Positions 7,532 to 14,930 of a stretch of 64,000 nt of DNA are shown in pieces. The notes under the pieces were generated by a model. It was given only the letters and a program-made list of their open reading frames with translations. It was not told where the DNA came from and did no database searches. The position numbers and the translations under genes are program-made. Every line of letters starts with the position of its first letter. The stretch's first letter is position 1. Source of the stretch: Lysobacterales bacterium (GTDB lineage: Bacteria; Pseudomonadota; Gammaproteobacteria; Xanthomonadales; Xanthomonadaceae). The stretch is from contig JAFLDZ010000020.1 in NCBI GenBank assembly GCA_017302135.1, positions 1-64,000 on the forward strand, written 5' to 3'.

Positions 7532-8716
7532 TCAATCCACCACCCGACAGAACACCGCCTTCAGATAACGGCTTTCCTGCACATCGGTCAGCCACGGATG
7601 GTCGGCGCCTGCGCCGGCGACTTTCAGCACCTGCACGGTACGGCCGGCGTAGTACGCGGCGCGACGCACAGCGTCGAGGAACTGTTCCTCGCTGACCAGG
7701 CCGGTGCACGAGAACGTCGCGAACAGGCCGCCGGGTTTGACCACGCCCATCGCCAGCTTGTTCATGTCGAGGTATTTCTTCAGCGCGGGAATGATCTGCT
7801 CGCGATCGCGGGTCATCTTCGCGGGATCGAGAATGACGACATCGAACTGCTCGCCGCTGTTGGCGGCATCGCGCAGCCACGGAAAGAGATCGGCCTGCAC
7901 GAAACGCGGGCGGACATGGTTCAACCGGGCATTGGCCTTGGCGATCTCCAGCACGTTGTCGTCGATGTCGATGCCGACCACTTCCGCCGCACCGCGCGCA
8001 GCGGCATACACGCCGAAACCGCCGGTGTTGCAGCACAGGTCGAGCACGCGCTTGCCAGCGCACTGGTGCGACAACCATTCGCGATTCTCGCGCTGGTCGG
8101 CGAAGAAGCCGGTCTTGTGCGCACCGGCGGGATCGGCGCGGAACTGGATGCCGTATTCGGTGATGATCGCGGGCGCTGCGGGCTCCGAACCGCGAAAGTC
8201 GAAGCTTTCCTGCTTCTGCACATGCTCGTCGGCGAAGGCATGGAAGCGGCAACCCGGAAACTGTTCGCGCAGCGCGGCGTAGATCCACTCGCGATACCGG
8301 AACATCCCGGCGCTGAAATATTCGACGACCAGCAGATCGTCGTAGCGATCCACGACCAGCCCGCTCAAGCCGTCGCCCTCGCTGTGGACCACGCGCCACG
8401 CATTGCTGACCGCATCCAGCTTCAGCACATCGCGACGCAGACTTACCGCCTCGGCGATCTTGCGCGAGAACCACGCGGCATCCACTGCGATATCCGGATC
8501 GCGTTCCAGCAGACGCAGCGAGATCCGCGAGTGGCCGTTGTAGAAACCGCGCGCGGTCCAGACGCCGTCGTTGCCGATCACATCGACCAGACTGCCCGGC
8601 TTCGGGCGCTGTACGGGCTTCTCGACCAGTTTCTGGAAAATCCACGGATGACGGGACGTCCAGCTGTTCTTGAGGTGGATCTGCGGAAGGCTGGTCTGTG
8701 TGCTGTTTTCGTTCAT
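7532..8716 (-). CDS. rlmI: RlmI-type 23S rRNA cytosine-C5 methyltransferase
   Basis: S-adenosylmethionine-dependent RNA methyltransferase; E. coli RlmI makes m5C1962 in 23S rRNA. The 394 residues have an N-terminal PUA-like RNA-binding domain (SRHPWIFQKLV ... PGSLVDVIGNDG). A Rossmann methyltransferase domain follows, with motif I VLDLCCNTGGFGVYAA, acidic loop VGIDID, motif IV DVVILDPAK and a late FSCTGLVSEEQF region holding a cysteine where m5C enzymes carry one. Length is as expected. The start at 8716 is supported by TACAAT six bases upstream; the frame upstream is unconserved and overlaps the riboswitch on the other strand. Confidence 0.93.
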   Translation of the reverse strand: MNENSTQTSLPQIHLKNSWTSRHPWIFQKLVEKPVQRPKPGSLVDVIGNDGVWTARGFYNGHSRISLRLLERDPDIAVDAAWFSRKIAEAVSLRRDVLKLDAVSNAWRVVHSEGDGLSGLVVDRYDDLLVVEYFSAGMFRYREWIYAALREQFPGCRFHAFADEHVQKQESFDFRGSEPAAPAIITEYGIQFRADPAGAHKTGFFADQRENREWLSHQCAGKRVLDLCCNTGGFGVYAAARGAAEVVGIDIDDNVLEIAKANARLNHVRPRFVQADLFPWLRDAANSGEQFDVVILDPAKMTRDREQIIPALKKYLDMNKLAMGVVKPGGLFATFSCTGLVSEEQFLDAVRRAAYYAGRTVQVLKVAGAGADHPWLTDVQESRYLKAVFCRVVD

Positions 8717-8722
8717 GTCCGT

Positions 8723-8728
8723 ATTGTA
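8723..8728 (-). promoter_or_regulatory. -10 element for a leaderless rlmI transcript
   Basis: TACAAT on the minus strand is separated from the rlmI ATG by exactly six bases, with no Shine-Dalgarno sequence. It is the closest match to the TATAAT consensus among the leaderless-type promoters in the window. Confidence 0.5.
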
Positions 8729-8765
8729 GGGGCGATTGACACGGCCCCGGCTTTCCCGGAGCATC

Positions 8766-8910
8766 GTCCCTTCTGAAGGGGAGTAGCTCCCATTCGTCGC
8801 GGTCGTCATTACGAGTTCGGGTTTACCCGGCTCCGGCCCGGCGGCAGTCGCAAACGGCAGATCCATTGCCGGCGGCTGCGAGCGAGACCTTCGCCGCTTG
8901 GCGAAGGTCC
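8766..8910 (+). promoter_or_regulatory. yybP-ykoY manganese riboswitch upstream of terC
   Basis: The aptamer hallmarks are both present. AAGGGGAGTAGC at 8776-8787 is the conserved GGGGAGUAG loop strand. GCGAGACCTTCGCC at 8882-8895 is the conserved GCGAGACC strand, leading into a helix closed by GGCGAAGGT. In between are GC-rich arms. This class senses Mn2+ and commonly controls TerC/Alx, MntP and P-type ATPase genes, which matches the terC gene downstream. A TTGACA at 8736-8741 with a poor -10 about 17 bases later could be the promoter. The terminator at 8954-8984 is a likely expression platform, so Mn2+ would be expected to allow read-through. Confidence 0.88.
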
Positions 8911-8953
8911 GTCCCGTCCGACCGCATGGCCCACCATGCCCGGTCAGAAACAG

Positions 8954-8984
8954 ACGCCCAGCCTCGCGGTTGGGCGTTTTCGTT
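8954..8984 (+). terminator. Intrinsic terminator between riboswitch and terC
   Basis: A 10-bp stem (ACGCCCAGCC at 8954-8963 with GGTTGGGCGT at 8968-8977) closes on a 4-base loop and is followed by TTTTCGTTT. It lies after the aptamer and 20 bases before the terC ATG. It therefore reads as the on/off element of the riboswitch. Confidence 0.8.
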
Positions 8985-9003
8985 TCCGACTGGAGAGTGA
9001 GGC

Positions 9004-9963
9004 ATGACCACTATCGGTAGTCCCTTGTTGTGGAGCGCGTTCGCAGCGCTCGTCGTTGTCGCCCTGTTGGTCGATCTGGTGCTGATGCGCCACGGCGGCC
9101 CGCACAAGGTGACGTTCAAAGAAGCGGTGTTCTGGAGCATCGGCTGGATCGGCCTGGCGCTGGCCTTCAACGCCGGGCTGTGGTGGTACATCAGCCAACA
9201 GGCCGGCGAGGTCGTCGGCAACCGCGTCGCGCTGGAATTCCTCACCGGTTATCTGGTCGAGAAATCACTGGCGGTCGACAACATCTTCGTATTCCTGATG
9301 GTGTTCACGTTCTTCTCGGTGCCGGAAGAACAGCGCCAGAAAGTGCTGATCATCGGCGTGCTCGGCGCCATCGTGCTGCGCGCGATCATGATCTTCGCCG
9401 GCGCGTTCCTGCTCGCGAAATTCCACTGGATCCTGTACGTGTTCGGCGCGTTCCTGCTGCTCACCGGCATCAAGATGATGATCGCTGCGGGCAAGGCGCC
9501 GGACCTGGAAAAGAATCCGGTGCTGAAATGGATGCGCGGCCATCTGCCGCTCACCTCCGACTATCACGGCAACCTGCTCAGCGTGCTGAAGGACGGCAAG
9601 CGCTGGTACACGCCGCTGTTCGTGGTGATCGTGCTGATCGGCGTGACCGATCTGATCTTCGCGGTGGATTCGATCCCGGCGATCTTCGCGATCACCGCCG
9701 ACCCCTTCATCGTGCTGACCTCGAACGTGTTCGCGGTGCTGGGGCTGCGCGCGATGTTCTTCCTGTTGGCCGGCATGGCCGACCGCTTCCATCTGCTGCC
9801 CTATGGCCTGGCGATCGTCCTGATGTTCATCGGCGCGAAGATGCTGCTGATCGACGTCTACAAGATCCCGATCCTGTGGTCGTTGGGCGTGGTCGCGGCG
9901 ACGATCGCAGCGACGGTCGCGCTCAGCCTGATGCGGCCGGCGCGCCCGCCAGCTGCATCGTAA
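9004..9963 (+). CDS. TerC-family membrane protein (Alx-like, Mn homeostasis)
   Basis: Polytopic inner-membrane protein of the TerC/Alx family; Alx-like members are linked to Mn2+ export and to metalation of exported enzymes. The 319 residues include the family stretch FLTGYLVEKSLAVDNIFVFLMVF and the later IGVTDLIFAVDSIPAIFAIT, where the membrane-embedded acidic residues are the likely metal ligands. About eight hydrophobic segments span the protein, with a cytoplasmic loop near 165-195. SD GGAGAGTGAGG precedes the ATG. Control by the yybP-ykoY riboswitch upstream supports a role in Mn2+ handling rather than tellurite resistance. Confidence 0.92.
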   Translation: MTTIGSPLLWSAFAALVVVALLVDLVLMRHGGPHKVTFKEAVFWSIGWIGLALAFNAGLWWYISQQAGEVVGNRVALEFLTGYLVEKSLAVDNIFVFLMVFTFFSVPEEQRQKVLIIGVLGAIVLRAIMIFAGAFLLAKFHWILYVFGAFLLLTGIKMMIAAGKAPDLEKNPVLKWMRGHLPLTSDYHGNLLSVLKDGKRWYTPLFVVIVLIGVTDLIFAVDSIPAIFAITADPFIVLTSNVFAVLGLRAMFFLLAGMADRFHLLPYGLAIVLMFIGAKMLLIDVYKIPILWSLGVVAATIAATVALSLMRPARPPAAS

Positions 9964-9979
9964 GTGCGGGAGTGCCGCC

Positions 9980-10144
9980 ATGACACTCGGCATCGGCCTG
10001 CTGTATGTGTCCACGGGAGGCGTCGCGATCTTCGCGATCGCGGCGCTCCTGCGCAGGTTGACGATGAGTCTTTTCGACGCAAAGACGGGTTCGGTCTGGG
10101 ACTGGTTCCGGGGTATTCTGGATCTTCTGGGCACGCTCCTGTGA
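9980..10144 (+). CDS. Small membrane protein, 54 residues, downstream of terC
   Basis: An uninterrupted 55-codon frame starts 16 bases after the terC stop. The product opens MTLGIGLLYVSTGG and has one hydrophobic helix (about 3-24). An Arg pair (LLRR) follows, then an amphipathic C-terminal half with WDWFRGILDLLGTLL. Codon third positions are GC-rich like the neighbours, and a weak SD (GGGAG) lies upstream. It is too short for a usual ORF cutoff. It could be a TerC accessory peptide expressed with terC under Mn control; that is inference from position. I know no family for it. Confidence 0.5.
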   Translation: MTLGIGLLYVSTGGVAIFAIAALLRRLTMSLFDAKTGSVWDWFRGILDLLGTLL

Positions 10145-10246
10145 GCACGCTTGCCAAGGGAGCCATTCCACAGTGTTCCAACGCGAAGGCGCTCCTGGCC
10201 TTTGGGTGGCCTTGATCGGGGCCGCTCAAGGCACCACAGACTTCCC

Positions 10247-11029
10247 ATGGACCTGCGAACACCGGAAGACCTCCCCGACACCCCCGCCCAGCGCGCCACC
10301 GACCGGCGGCGTCTGCTGCGGGCGCTGAACTTCAGCCTCGCCTTCGTGCTGGTGCTGGCGGCGGTGTTCGCCCTGCAGCAGGGCGAGGACTACCGTCCGC
10401 TCACCGTGACCGCGCTGAGCGCCCAGGGGCTGTGGGGCCTGCTGACCGCGCCGCTGCTGCATGGTTCGGTCGAACACATCGCCGCGAATGCCGCATCGCT
10501 GCTCCTGCTCGGCACCCTCGCGGGCAGCGTCTACCCCAGGGCGACAGTCCGTGCGCTGCCGATCCTGTGGCTGGGCTCCGGGCTGGGTGCGTGGCTGTTG
10601 GGCGAGCCCGGCAGCCATCACCTCGGCGCCAGCGGCCTCACCCACGGCCTGATGTTCCTGGTGTTCATGCTCGGCCTGCTGCGTCGCGACCGGCCTTCGA
10701 TCGCGGCGGCGATGATCGCGTTCTTCCTCTACGGCGGCATGCTGCTGACGGTGCTGCCGCAGGAACCGGGCGTGTCCTGGCAATCGCATCTGGGTGGGGC
10801 CGCTGGCGGCGTGCTCTCGGCGATCCTGTTCCGATACCTCGACCCGATCCCGCCACGCAAGCAATACAGCTGGGAGCTGGATGGCGATGCCCCGCCCGAC
10901 GACGACGCCGAGCTGGAATTGCCCGCACCGACCGTCGTGCCGGTGCTGTGGCATCGCCCCCAGGAAGAGCGGGGGGTGGTTCTGCAATTCCCGCCGCGCC
11001 GCCCGCCCGATGCACCGGAATCGCACTGA
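10247..11029 (+). CDS. Rhomboid-family intramembrane serine protease
   Basis: Multi-pass membrane protease that cleaves transmembrane substrates. In this 260-residue protein the catalytic serine sits in GASGLTHG (Ser129) and the catalytic histidine in WQSHLGGAAGG (His181). The upstream HIAAN (77-81) matches the conserved HxxxN loop of rhomboids. Six hydrophobic segments are visible, followed by a Pro/Asp-rich cytoplasmic tail of about 65 residues without known domains. The ATG at 10247 is chosen because it is the first after the terC/small-ORF unit and precedes the N-terminal helix. Substrate unknown. Confidence 0.88.
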   Translation: MDLRTPEDLPDTPAQRATDRRRLLRALNFSLAFVLVLAAVFALQQGEDYRPLTVTALSAQGLWGLLTAPLLHGSVEHIAANAASLLLLGTLAGSVYPRATVRALPILWLGSGLGAWLLGEPGSHHLGASGLTHGLMFLVFMLGLLRRDRPSIAAAMIAFFLYGGMLLTVLPQEPGVSWQSHLGGAAGGVLSAILFRYLDPIPPRKQYSWELDGDAPPDDDAELELPAPTVVPVLWHRPQEERGVVLQFPPRRPPDAPESH

Positions 11030-11404
11030 ACAGGCCGAGCGGCCGTGCATTCCGACAGACGGTCGTCGCTCGAGCGCGGCACCCGCGGCGCAAAGCTGCC
11101 CGGAAAACGGAACAAATAGCTTAAAAATCATATATTTGAGTCAATTCTCGGATGCTTCGCATGGGCCTAGTCGTATTCAGGTTGAGGAGGCTGCGGATGC
11201 TTTGAAAACGACGCCGAAGTCCGTTAGTCTGAACAAGGGAGCTTCTGCGGCAGACTCACGGCATCTTCGTCGAGCCTGCAAGCCGCATCACGCAGGGGCG
11301 CTTTCAGCTGTCGGGGCTCGGGAACACCGGGCGATACGAGAAAACTCGAGTTCGCCAAGGCGCCAATCTCGCCGATGCGATTTGACTATCAGGAGAGAAG
11401 TCTT
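11030..11404 (+). other. 375-base intergenic region, probable long leader of the TrbM-domain gene
   Basis: No gene is apparent. It contains an AT-rich patch (about 11105-11145, with TATATT at 11131-11136) that could be a promoter. That would give a 5' leader of about 260 bases. I see no match to a known riboswitch class; only a 14-codon ATG frame (11161-11205) stands out, with no support as a gene. A good SD (GGAGAGAAG) closes the region. Confidence 0.4.
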
Positions 11405-12241
11405 ATGAACAACCGCGTGATTTCCGCGCTCGCACTGGCGGTGGCCCTGGCGTCCTCGTCGGCCGCCAGCGCCCAGAGCAGCAACAACTACCAACTGCCC
11501 GAGGGCTATGACCCGGCCGGTTACAACCCGGACGCCACCAGCGGTGAGTTGCCCGAGGGCTACGATCCGGCCGGCAACAACTCGAACACCACCAACGGCC
11601 AGTTGCCGGATGGCTACGATTCGACCGTCAACACGACCACGACCCCCTCGCTGCCCAACGATATGCAGGCGACAGTCGACAGCTTGACCCAGCAGCAGCA
11701 GGGCCAAATGCTGGAAGGCGACGAAGGCACGGCCTGCGAAGCCATCCTCTGCCTCTCGAGCGGCAGCAGCCCCAGCGAGTGCATGCCGTCGCTGCGCAAA
11801 TACTTCAGCATCAATCTGAGCAAGCCGTGGAAGACCATCCAGGCGCGCATCAACTTCCTGAAGTTGTGTCCGACTTCCAACGACACCCCGCAGATGGGTA
11901 CGCTGGTCGAAGCCATCGGTAATGGCGCCGGTCGCTGCGATGCCGCCACCCTGAACGCGACGCTGAGGACGTGGACGGGGATCGACGGCGAGTACGAGAT
12001 CAGCAACCAGATGCCTTCGTACTGCGATGCGTACTTCACCCACGAATACACCGACATCGACAACACCAAGCCGTACTACGTCGAGAAGTACGTGGAAAGC
12101 AGCTATACCGACTACGAAGGCAACACCATCTATCAATATGCGGGTGGTTATTGGGTCGACGGCGGCAGTTCCGCCAAGGTTGCCGCCAATGCCAATGGCG
12201 CGATTCCGGCTTCCAAGGATCCGGCTGCGATCGGTTTCTGA
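11405..12241 (+). CDS. Secreted TrbM/KikA-domain protein with N-terminal repeats
   Basis: Predicted exported protein of 278 residues. A Sec signal peptide (1-23, ASAQS) is followed by three imperfect repeats (about 30-75) built on (Q/E)LP(E/D)GYDPAG plus an Asn/Thr/Ser-rich spacer. A Cys-rich TrbM-like domain (about 108-165) then carries ACEAILCLSS, SECMPSL and FLKLCP, four cysteines that could form disulfides. TrbM proteins belong to IncP-type conjugation systems, but no other transfer gene is nearby. The C-terminal 100 residues are Tyr/Asp-rich and unrecognised. SD GGAGAGAAG supports the start; a strong terminator follows. Likely a free-standing envelope or secreted protein. Confidence 0.7.
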   Translation: MNNRVISALALAVALASSSAASAQSSNNYQLPEGYDPAGYNPDATSGELPEGYDPAGNNSNTTNGQLPDGYDSTVNTTTTPSLPNDMQATVDSLTQQQQGQMLEGDEGTACEAILCLSSGSSPSECMPSLRKYFSINLSKPWKTIQARINFLKLCPTSNDTPQMGTLVEAIGNGAGRCDAATLNATLRTWTGIDGEYEISNQMPSYCDAYFTHEYTDIDNTKPYYVEKYVESSYTDYEGNTIYQYAGGYWVDGGSSAKVAANANGAIPASKDPAAIGF

Positions 12242-12266
12242 GCCGGCACAACGCGATACGATCCGG

Positions 12267-12294
12267 AAAAGGCGGGGGCAACCCCGCCTTTTTC
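12267..12294 (+). terminator. Intrinsic terminator, usable in both directions
   Basis: AAAAGGCGGGG and CCCCGCCTTTTT flank a short GCAA loop, giving a GC-rich stem with an A tract on one side and a T tract on the other. It lies between the convergent TrbM-domain and DUF2238 genes and can serve both. Confidence 0.85.
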
Positions 12295-12329
12295 ATGCCC
12301 GTCATTTCATCAGCGCTGTCTTGCTGGAC

Positions 12330-12977
12330 TCAATTCCGGTTGCCGAGTTGCCGATCGTGCAACCGCGACCACAGCAACAGCGACACCGTCGCGCCGACCA
12401 GGCACAGGAACATGTCCCACTGCGTATCCCAGACATCGCCCTGGGTGGCGAGGAATGCGTCCGCGTCCGCGCCGTAGATCAACGCCGACCACCATTCGAT
12501 CAGCTCGAAGAACGCACTGAAGCTCAGGCAGGCGGCCAGTACCAGATAGAACAGCCAGCCGCCGCGACGCAGCGGCGTGCAGCGCAGCATCAATTCGCGG
12601 GCAAGGATCGCCGGCACGAAACCCTGCATGAGATGGCCGAGGCGGTCCCAGGGGTTGCGCTGGACATCCAATCCGAGCGCGGCGAAGCTGTCGCGCAGCC
12701 AGAATCCCAGCGGCGTTTCCGCGTAGGTGTAGGCGCCGCCATGGATCAGCACCAGCGCATGCGCGACCAGCAGCCAGCACAGCAATCGGGTCAGCGGAAA
12801 GCGCCGCCAGTTCAGGCCGATGATCGGAATCGCCACGATCACCCAGATCACTTCCAGAAACCAGGTCAACCGGTCCTTCGGTGCGATGCCCGAGACCAGC
12901 AGTGCGACGATTGCGATCCCGACCAGCAGCTTGCGCTCGAACGGTGCGGGCGGTGTGGCGATGGTGGTCGCGGACAT
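12330..12977 (-). CDS. DUF2238/YjdF-type membrane protein
   Basis: Multi-pass inner-membrane protein of 215 residues with about six hydrophobic helices. The motif LVLIHGGAYTYAETPLG, the stretch NPWDRLGHLMQGFVPAILARE, and FFELIEWW followed by GDVWDTQWDMFLCLVGA are typical of the YjdF/DUF2238 family. Charged residues in membrane segments (Arg, Glu, Asp) suggest transport or catalysis, but no function is established. SD GGGAG precedes the ATG. It stands alone, transcribed toward the shared terminator at 12267-12294. Confidence 0.85.
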   Translation of the reverse strand: MSATTIATPPAPFERKLLVGIAIVALLVSGIAPKDRLTWFLEVIWVIVAIPIIGLNWRRFPLTRLLCWLLVAHALVLIHGGAYTYAETPLGFWLRDSFAALGLDVQRNPWDRLGHLMQGFVPAILARELMLRCTPLRRGGWLFYLVLAACLSFSAFFELIEWWSALIYGADADAFLATQGDVWDTQWDMFLCLVGATVSLLLWSRLHDRQLGNRN

Positions 12978-13096
12978 GCGACGGCTCCCGGCGAAGGCGA
13001 AGCCACGATGTTACGTCAGCGTCGACATGACCCGGGTCCATTGTCGGCCCCGCGTGCCGGTGCTAGCGTCCGCCATCCCTGTTCCGGAGCCGGCCG

Positions 13097-14785
13097 ATGG
13101 CCCGTTTTGCCGCGTTGCTGCTGTTCGCGACCCTCGCCGCCTGCCAACGCGACGCCGAACCCGTGGACCCGGGGCTTACCGTCTCCGCGCCACCACCGGT
13201 TGCGACTGCGCCGCTGACTGCGGACGAGCAGCGCATCGCCGGCGATGTGGGCTTTCTCGCCGACGACAGACTCGAAGGCCGCGAGACCGGAACGCGCGGC
13301 TACGATCTTGCCGCCGAATACGCCGCCAAACGCTTCCGCGAGATCGGGCTGCAGCCGGCGGGCGACAACGGGACGTATTTCCAGCGCGTGCCGCTGCTGA
13401 AGGCGACGCGCGAGGCCGAGGGCGCAGCGCTGACGGTCAAGCGCAACGGCCGCGAGATCGCGCTGCGCTTCCGCGAACAATTCCTGCCTGCGCTCGACTT
13501 CAACGCCAATGCGCATGCGATCGAAGCGCCAGTGGTGTTCGTCGGTCAGGGCGTGCATGCGCCCGCATTGAATCACGACGATTTCGCCGGCCTGGATCTG
13601 CGCGGCAAGATCGCGGTGCTGTTCTCCGGTGCGCCGGCGCGCTTCGACAACGATCGCCGCGCGTTCCACAGCGCCAGCCGCGAAAAGCTGCGCGAGCTTG
13701 CCGAACGCGGCGCGGTCGGTGCGGTGTTCGTCAATACGCCCCAGGACGAAGCCGGTTCGCCCTGGTCGCGCAGCGCCGACAACTGGCAGCGTTCGGGCAT
13801 GCGCCTGCGCGACGCCGACGGCAAGGGCATGAACACGTTTCCCGAGCTGCGCGCGGTGGCGAACGTCAGCGCGGCGGCGGCCGATCTGATCTTCGCCGAC
13901 GGCCCGCAGCCAGCGGCGACCCTGTTCAAGGCGGCGCAGGACGGTACGCTGAAAGGCTTCGCGCTGCCGGGCACGCTGACCATGGCCGCGCGTACGAAGA
14001 TCGAACCGGTCGAATCGCGCAACGTGGTCGCGAAACTCATGGGCAGCGATGCGGCGCTCGCCGCCGAACACATCGTCTATACCGCGCATCTCGATCACAT
14101 CGGTATCGGTGCGCCGGTCAAGGACGATAACGGCGTCGACGACGCGATCTACAACGGCGCGCTCGACAACGCGCTCGGCGTTTCGATCCTGTTCGAGGCC
14201 GCGCGCATTCTGCATGCTTCGAAACCCGCGCCGAAACGCTCGCTGCTGTTCGTCGCGCTGACGGCGGAGGAGAAAGGCCTGCTCGGTGCCGAATGGTTCG
14301 CATCGCATCCGACCGTGCCGGCGCCATCGCTGATCGCCAACATCAACATGGACATGCCGGTGCTGCTGGCGCCGAGCAAGGACGTGGTACCGATCGGCAT
14401 CGAACATTCCACGCTGAAATCGGTACTCGCCATCGCCGCGAAAGAAATCGGCGTGGATCTTTCGCCCGATCCATTCCCGGAGGAAGTGGTGTTCGTGCGC
14501 AGCGACCAGTACGCCTTCATCCGCGCCGGGATTCCTGCGGTGTATCTCAACGGCGGCACGGTGTCCGCCGACGGCGTGCGCGATCCGAACATGGCGCTGC
14601 GGAAATTCATGCGCGAGCACTACCATCAGCCCAGCGACGAAGCCACTTTGCCGATCGCCTACGGCGACGCGCTGCGGCTGGCGAAGCTCAACGCGCGCAT
14701 TGGCCAACTCGTCGGAGATGCGGCTGAGCGGCCACGATGGAACCCCGGGGATTTCTTCGGTGAAAAATTCGTGCGGCCGAAATGA
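13097..14785 (+). CDS. M28-family zinc metallopeptidase lipoprotein with PA insert
   Basis: Envelope-anchored aminopeptidase-like enzyme, 562 residues. A lipoprotein signal ends at Cys16 (LAAC). A protease-associated insert is visible around 150-280 (VFVGQGVHAPALNHDDFAGLDLRGKIAVLF). The M28 catalytic core follows: zinc ligand His in TAHLDHIGIG, bridging Asp in GALDNALGV, and catalytic Glu pair in TAEEKGLLG. Later come an Asp in NINMDMP and a His in REHYHQPSDE. All metal-site residues are present. SD CGGAG precedes the ATG. Substrate specificity cannot be read from sequence; such enzymes are common in peptide-scavenging Lysobacteraceae. Confidence 0.9.
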   Translation: MARFAALLLFATLAACQRDAEPVDPGLTVSAPPPVATAPLTADEQRIAGDVGFLADDRLEGRETGTRGYDLAAEYAAKRFREIGLQPAGDNGTYFQRVPLLKATREAEGAALTVKRNGREIALRFREQFLPALDFNANAHAIEAPVVFVGQGVHAPALNHDDFAGLDLRGKIAVLFSGAPARFDNDRRAFHSASREKLRELAERGAVGAVFVNTPQDEAGSPWSRSADNWQRSGMRLRDADGKGMNTFPELRAVANVSAAAADLIFADGPQPAATLFKAAQDGTLKGFALPGTLTMAARTKIEPVESRNVVAKLMGSDAALAAEHIVYTAHLDHIGIGAPVKDDNGVDDAIYNGALDNALGVSILFEAARILHASKPAPKRSLLFVALTAEEKGLLGAEWFASHPTVPAPSLIANINMDMPVLLAPSKDVVPIGIEHSTLKSVLAIAAKEIGVDLSPDPFPEEVVFVRSDQYAFIRAGIPAVYLNGGTVSADGVRDPNMALRKFMREHYHQPSDEATLPIAYGDALRLAKLNARIGQLVGDAAERPRWNPGDFFGEKFVRPK

Positions 14786-14930
14786 AACGAGAAGTCGCGC
14801 GAGGTACAGCTTCGCTCGATACGCTTCGTCGACGGCTCTGAAGCCTCCATTGCCGTTGAAGGCGGATTTTTGCGTTGGAGGTTGTGGGTGACCGATGCGC
14901 GCCGCTGTTCGTGCGCGGAGTGGGAGCGAA

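Noticed and set aside
11030-11404. Cyclic-di-GMP or other riboswitch ahead of the TrbM-domain gene
   Set aside because: The leader is long and GC-rich, but I found none of the conserved core strands of the riboswitch classes I know.
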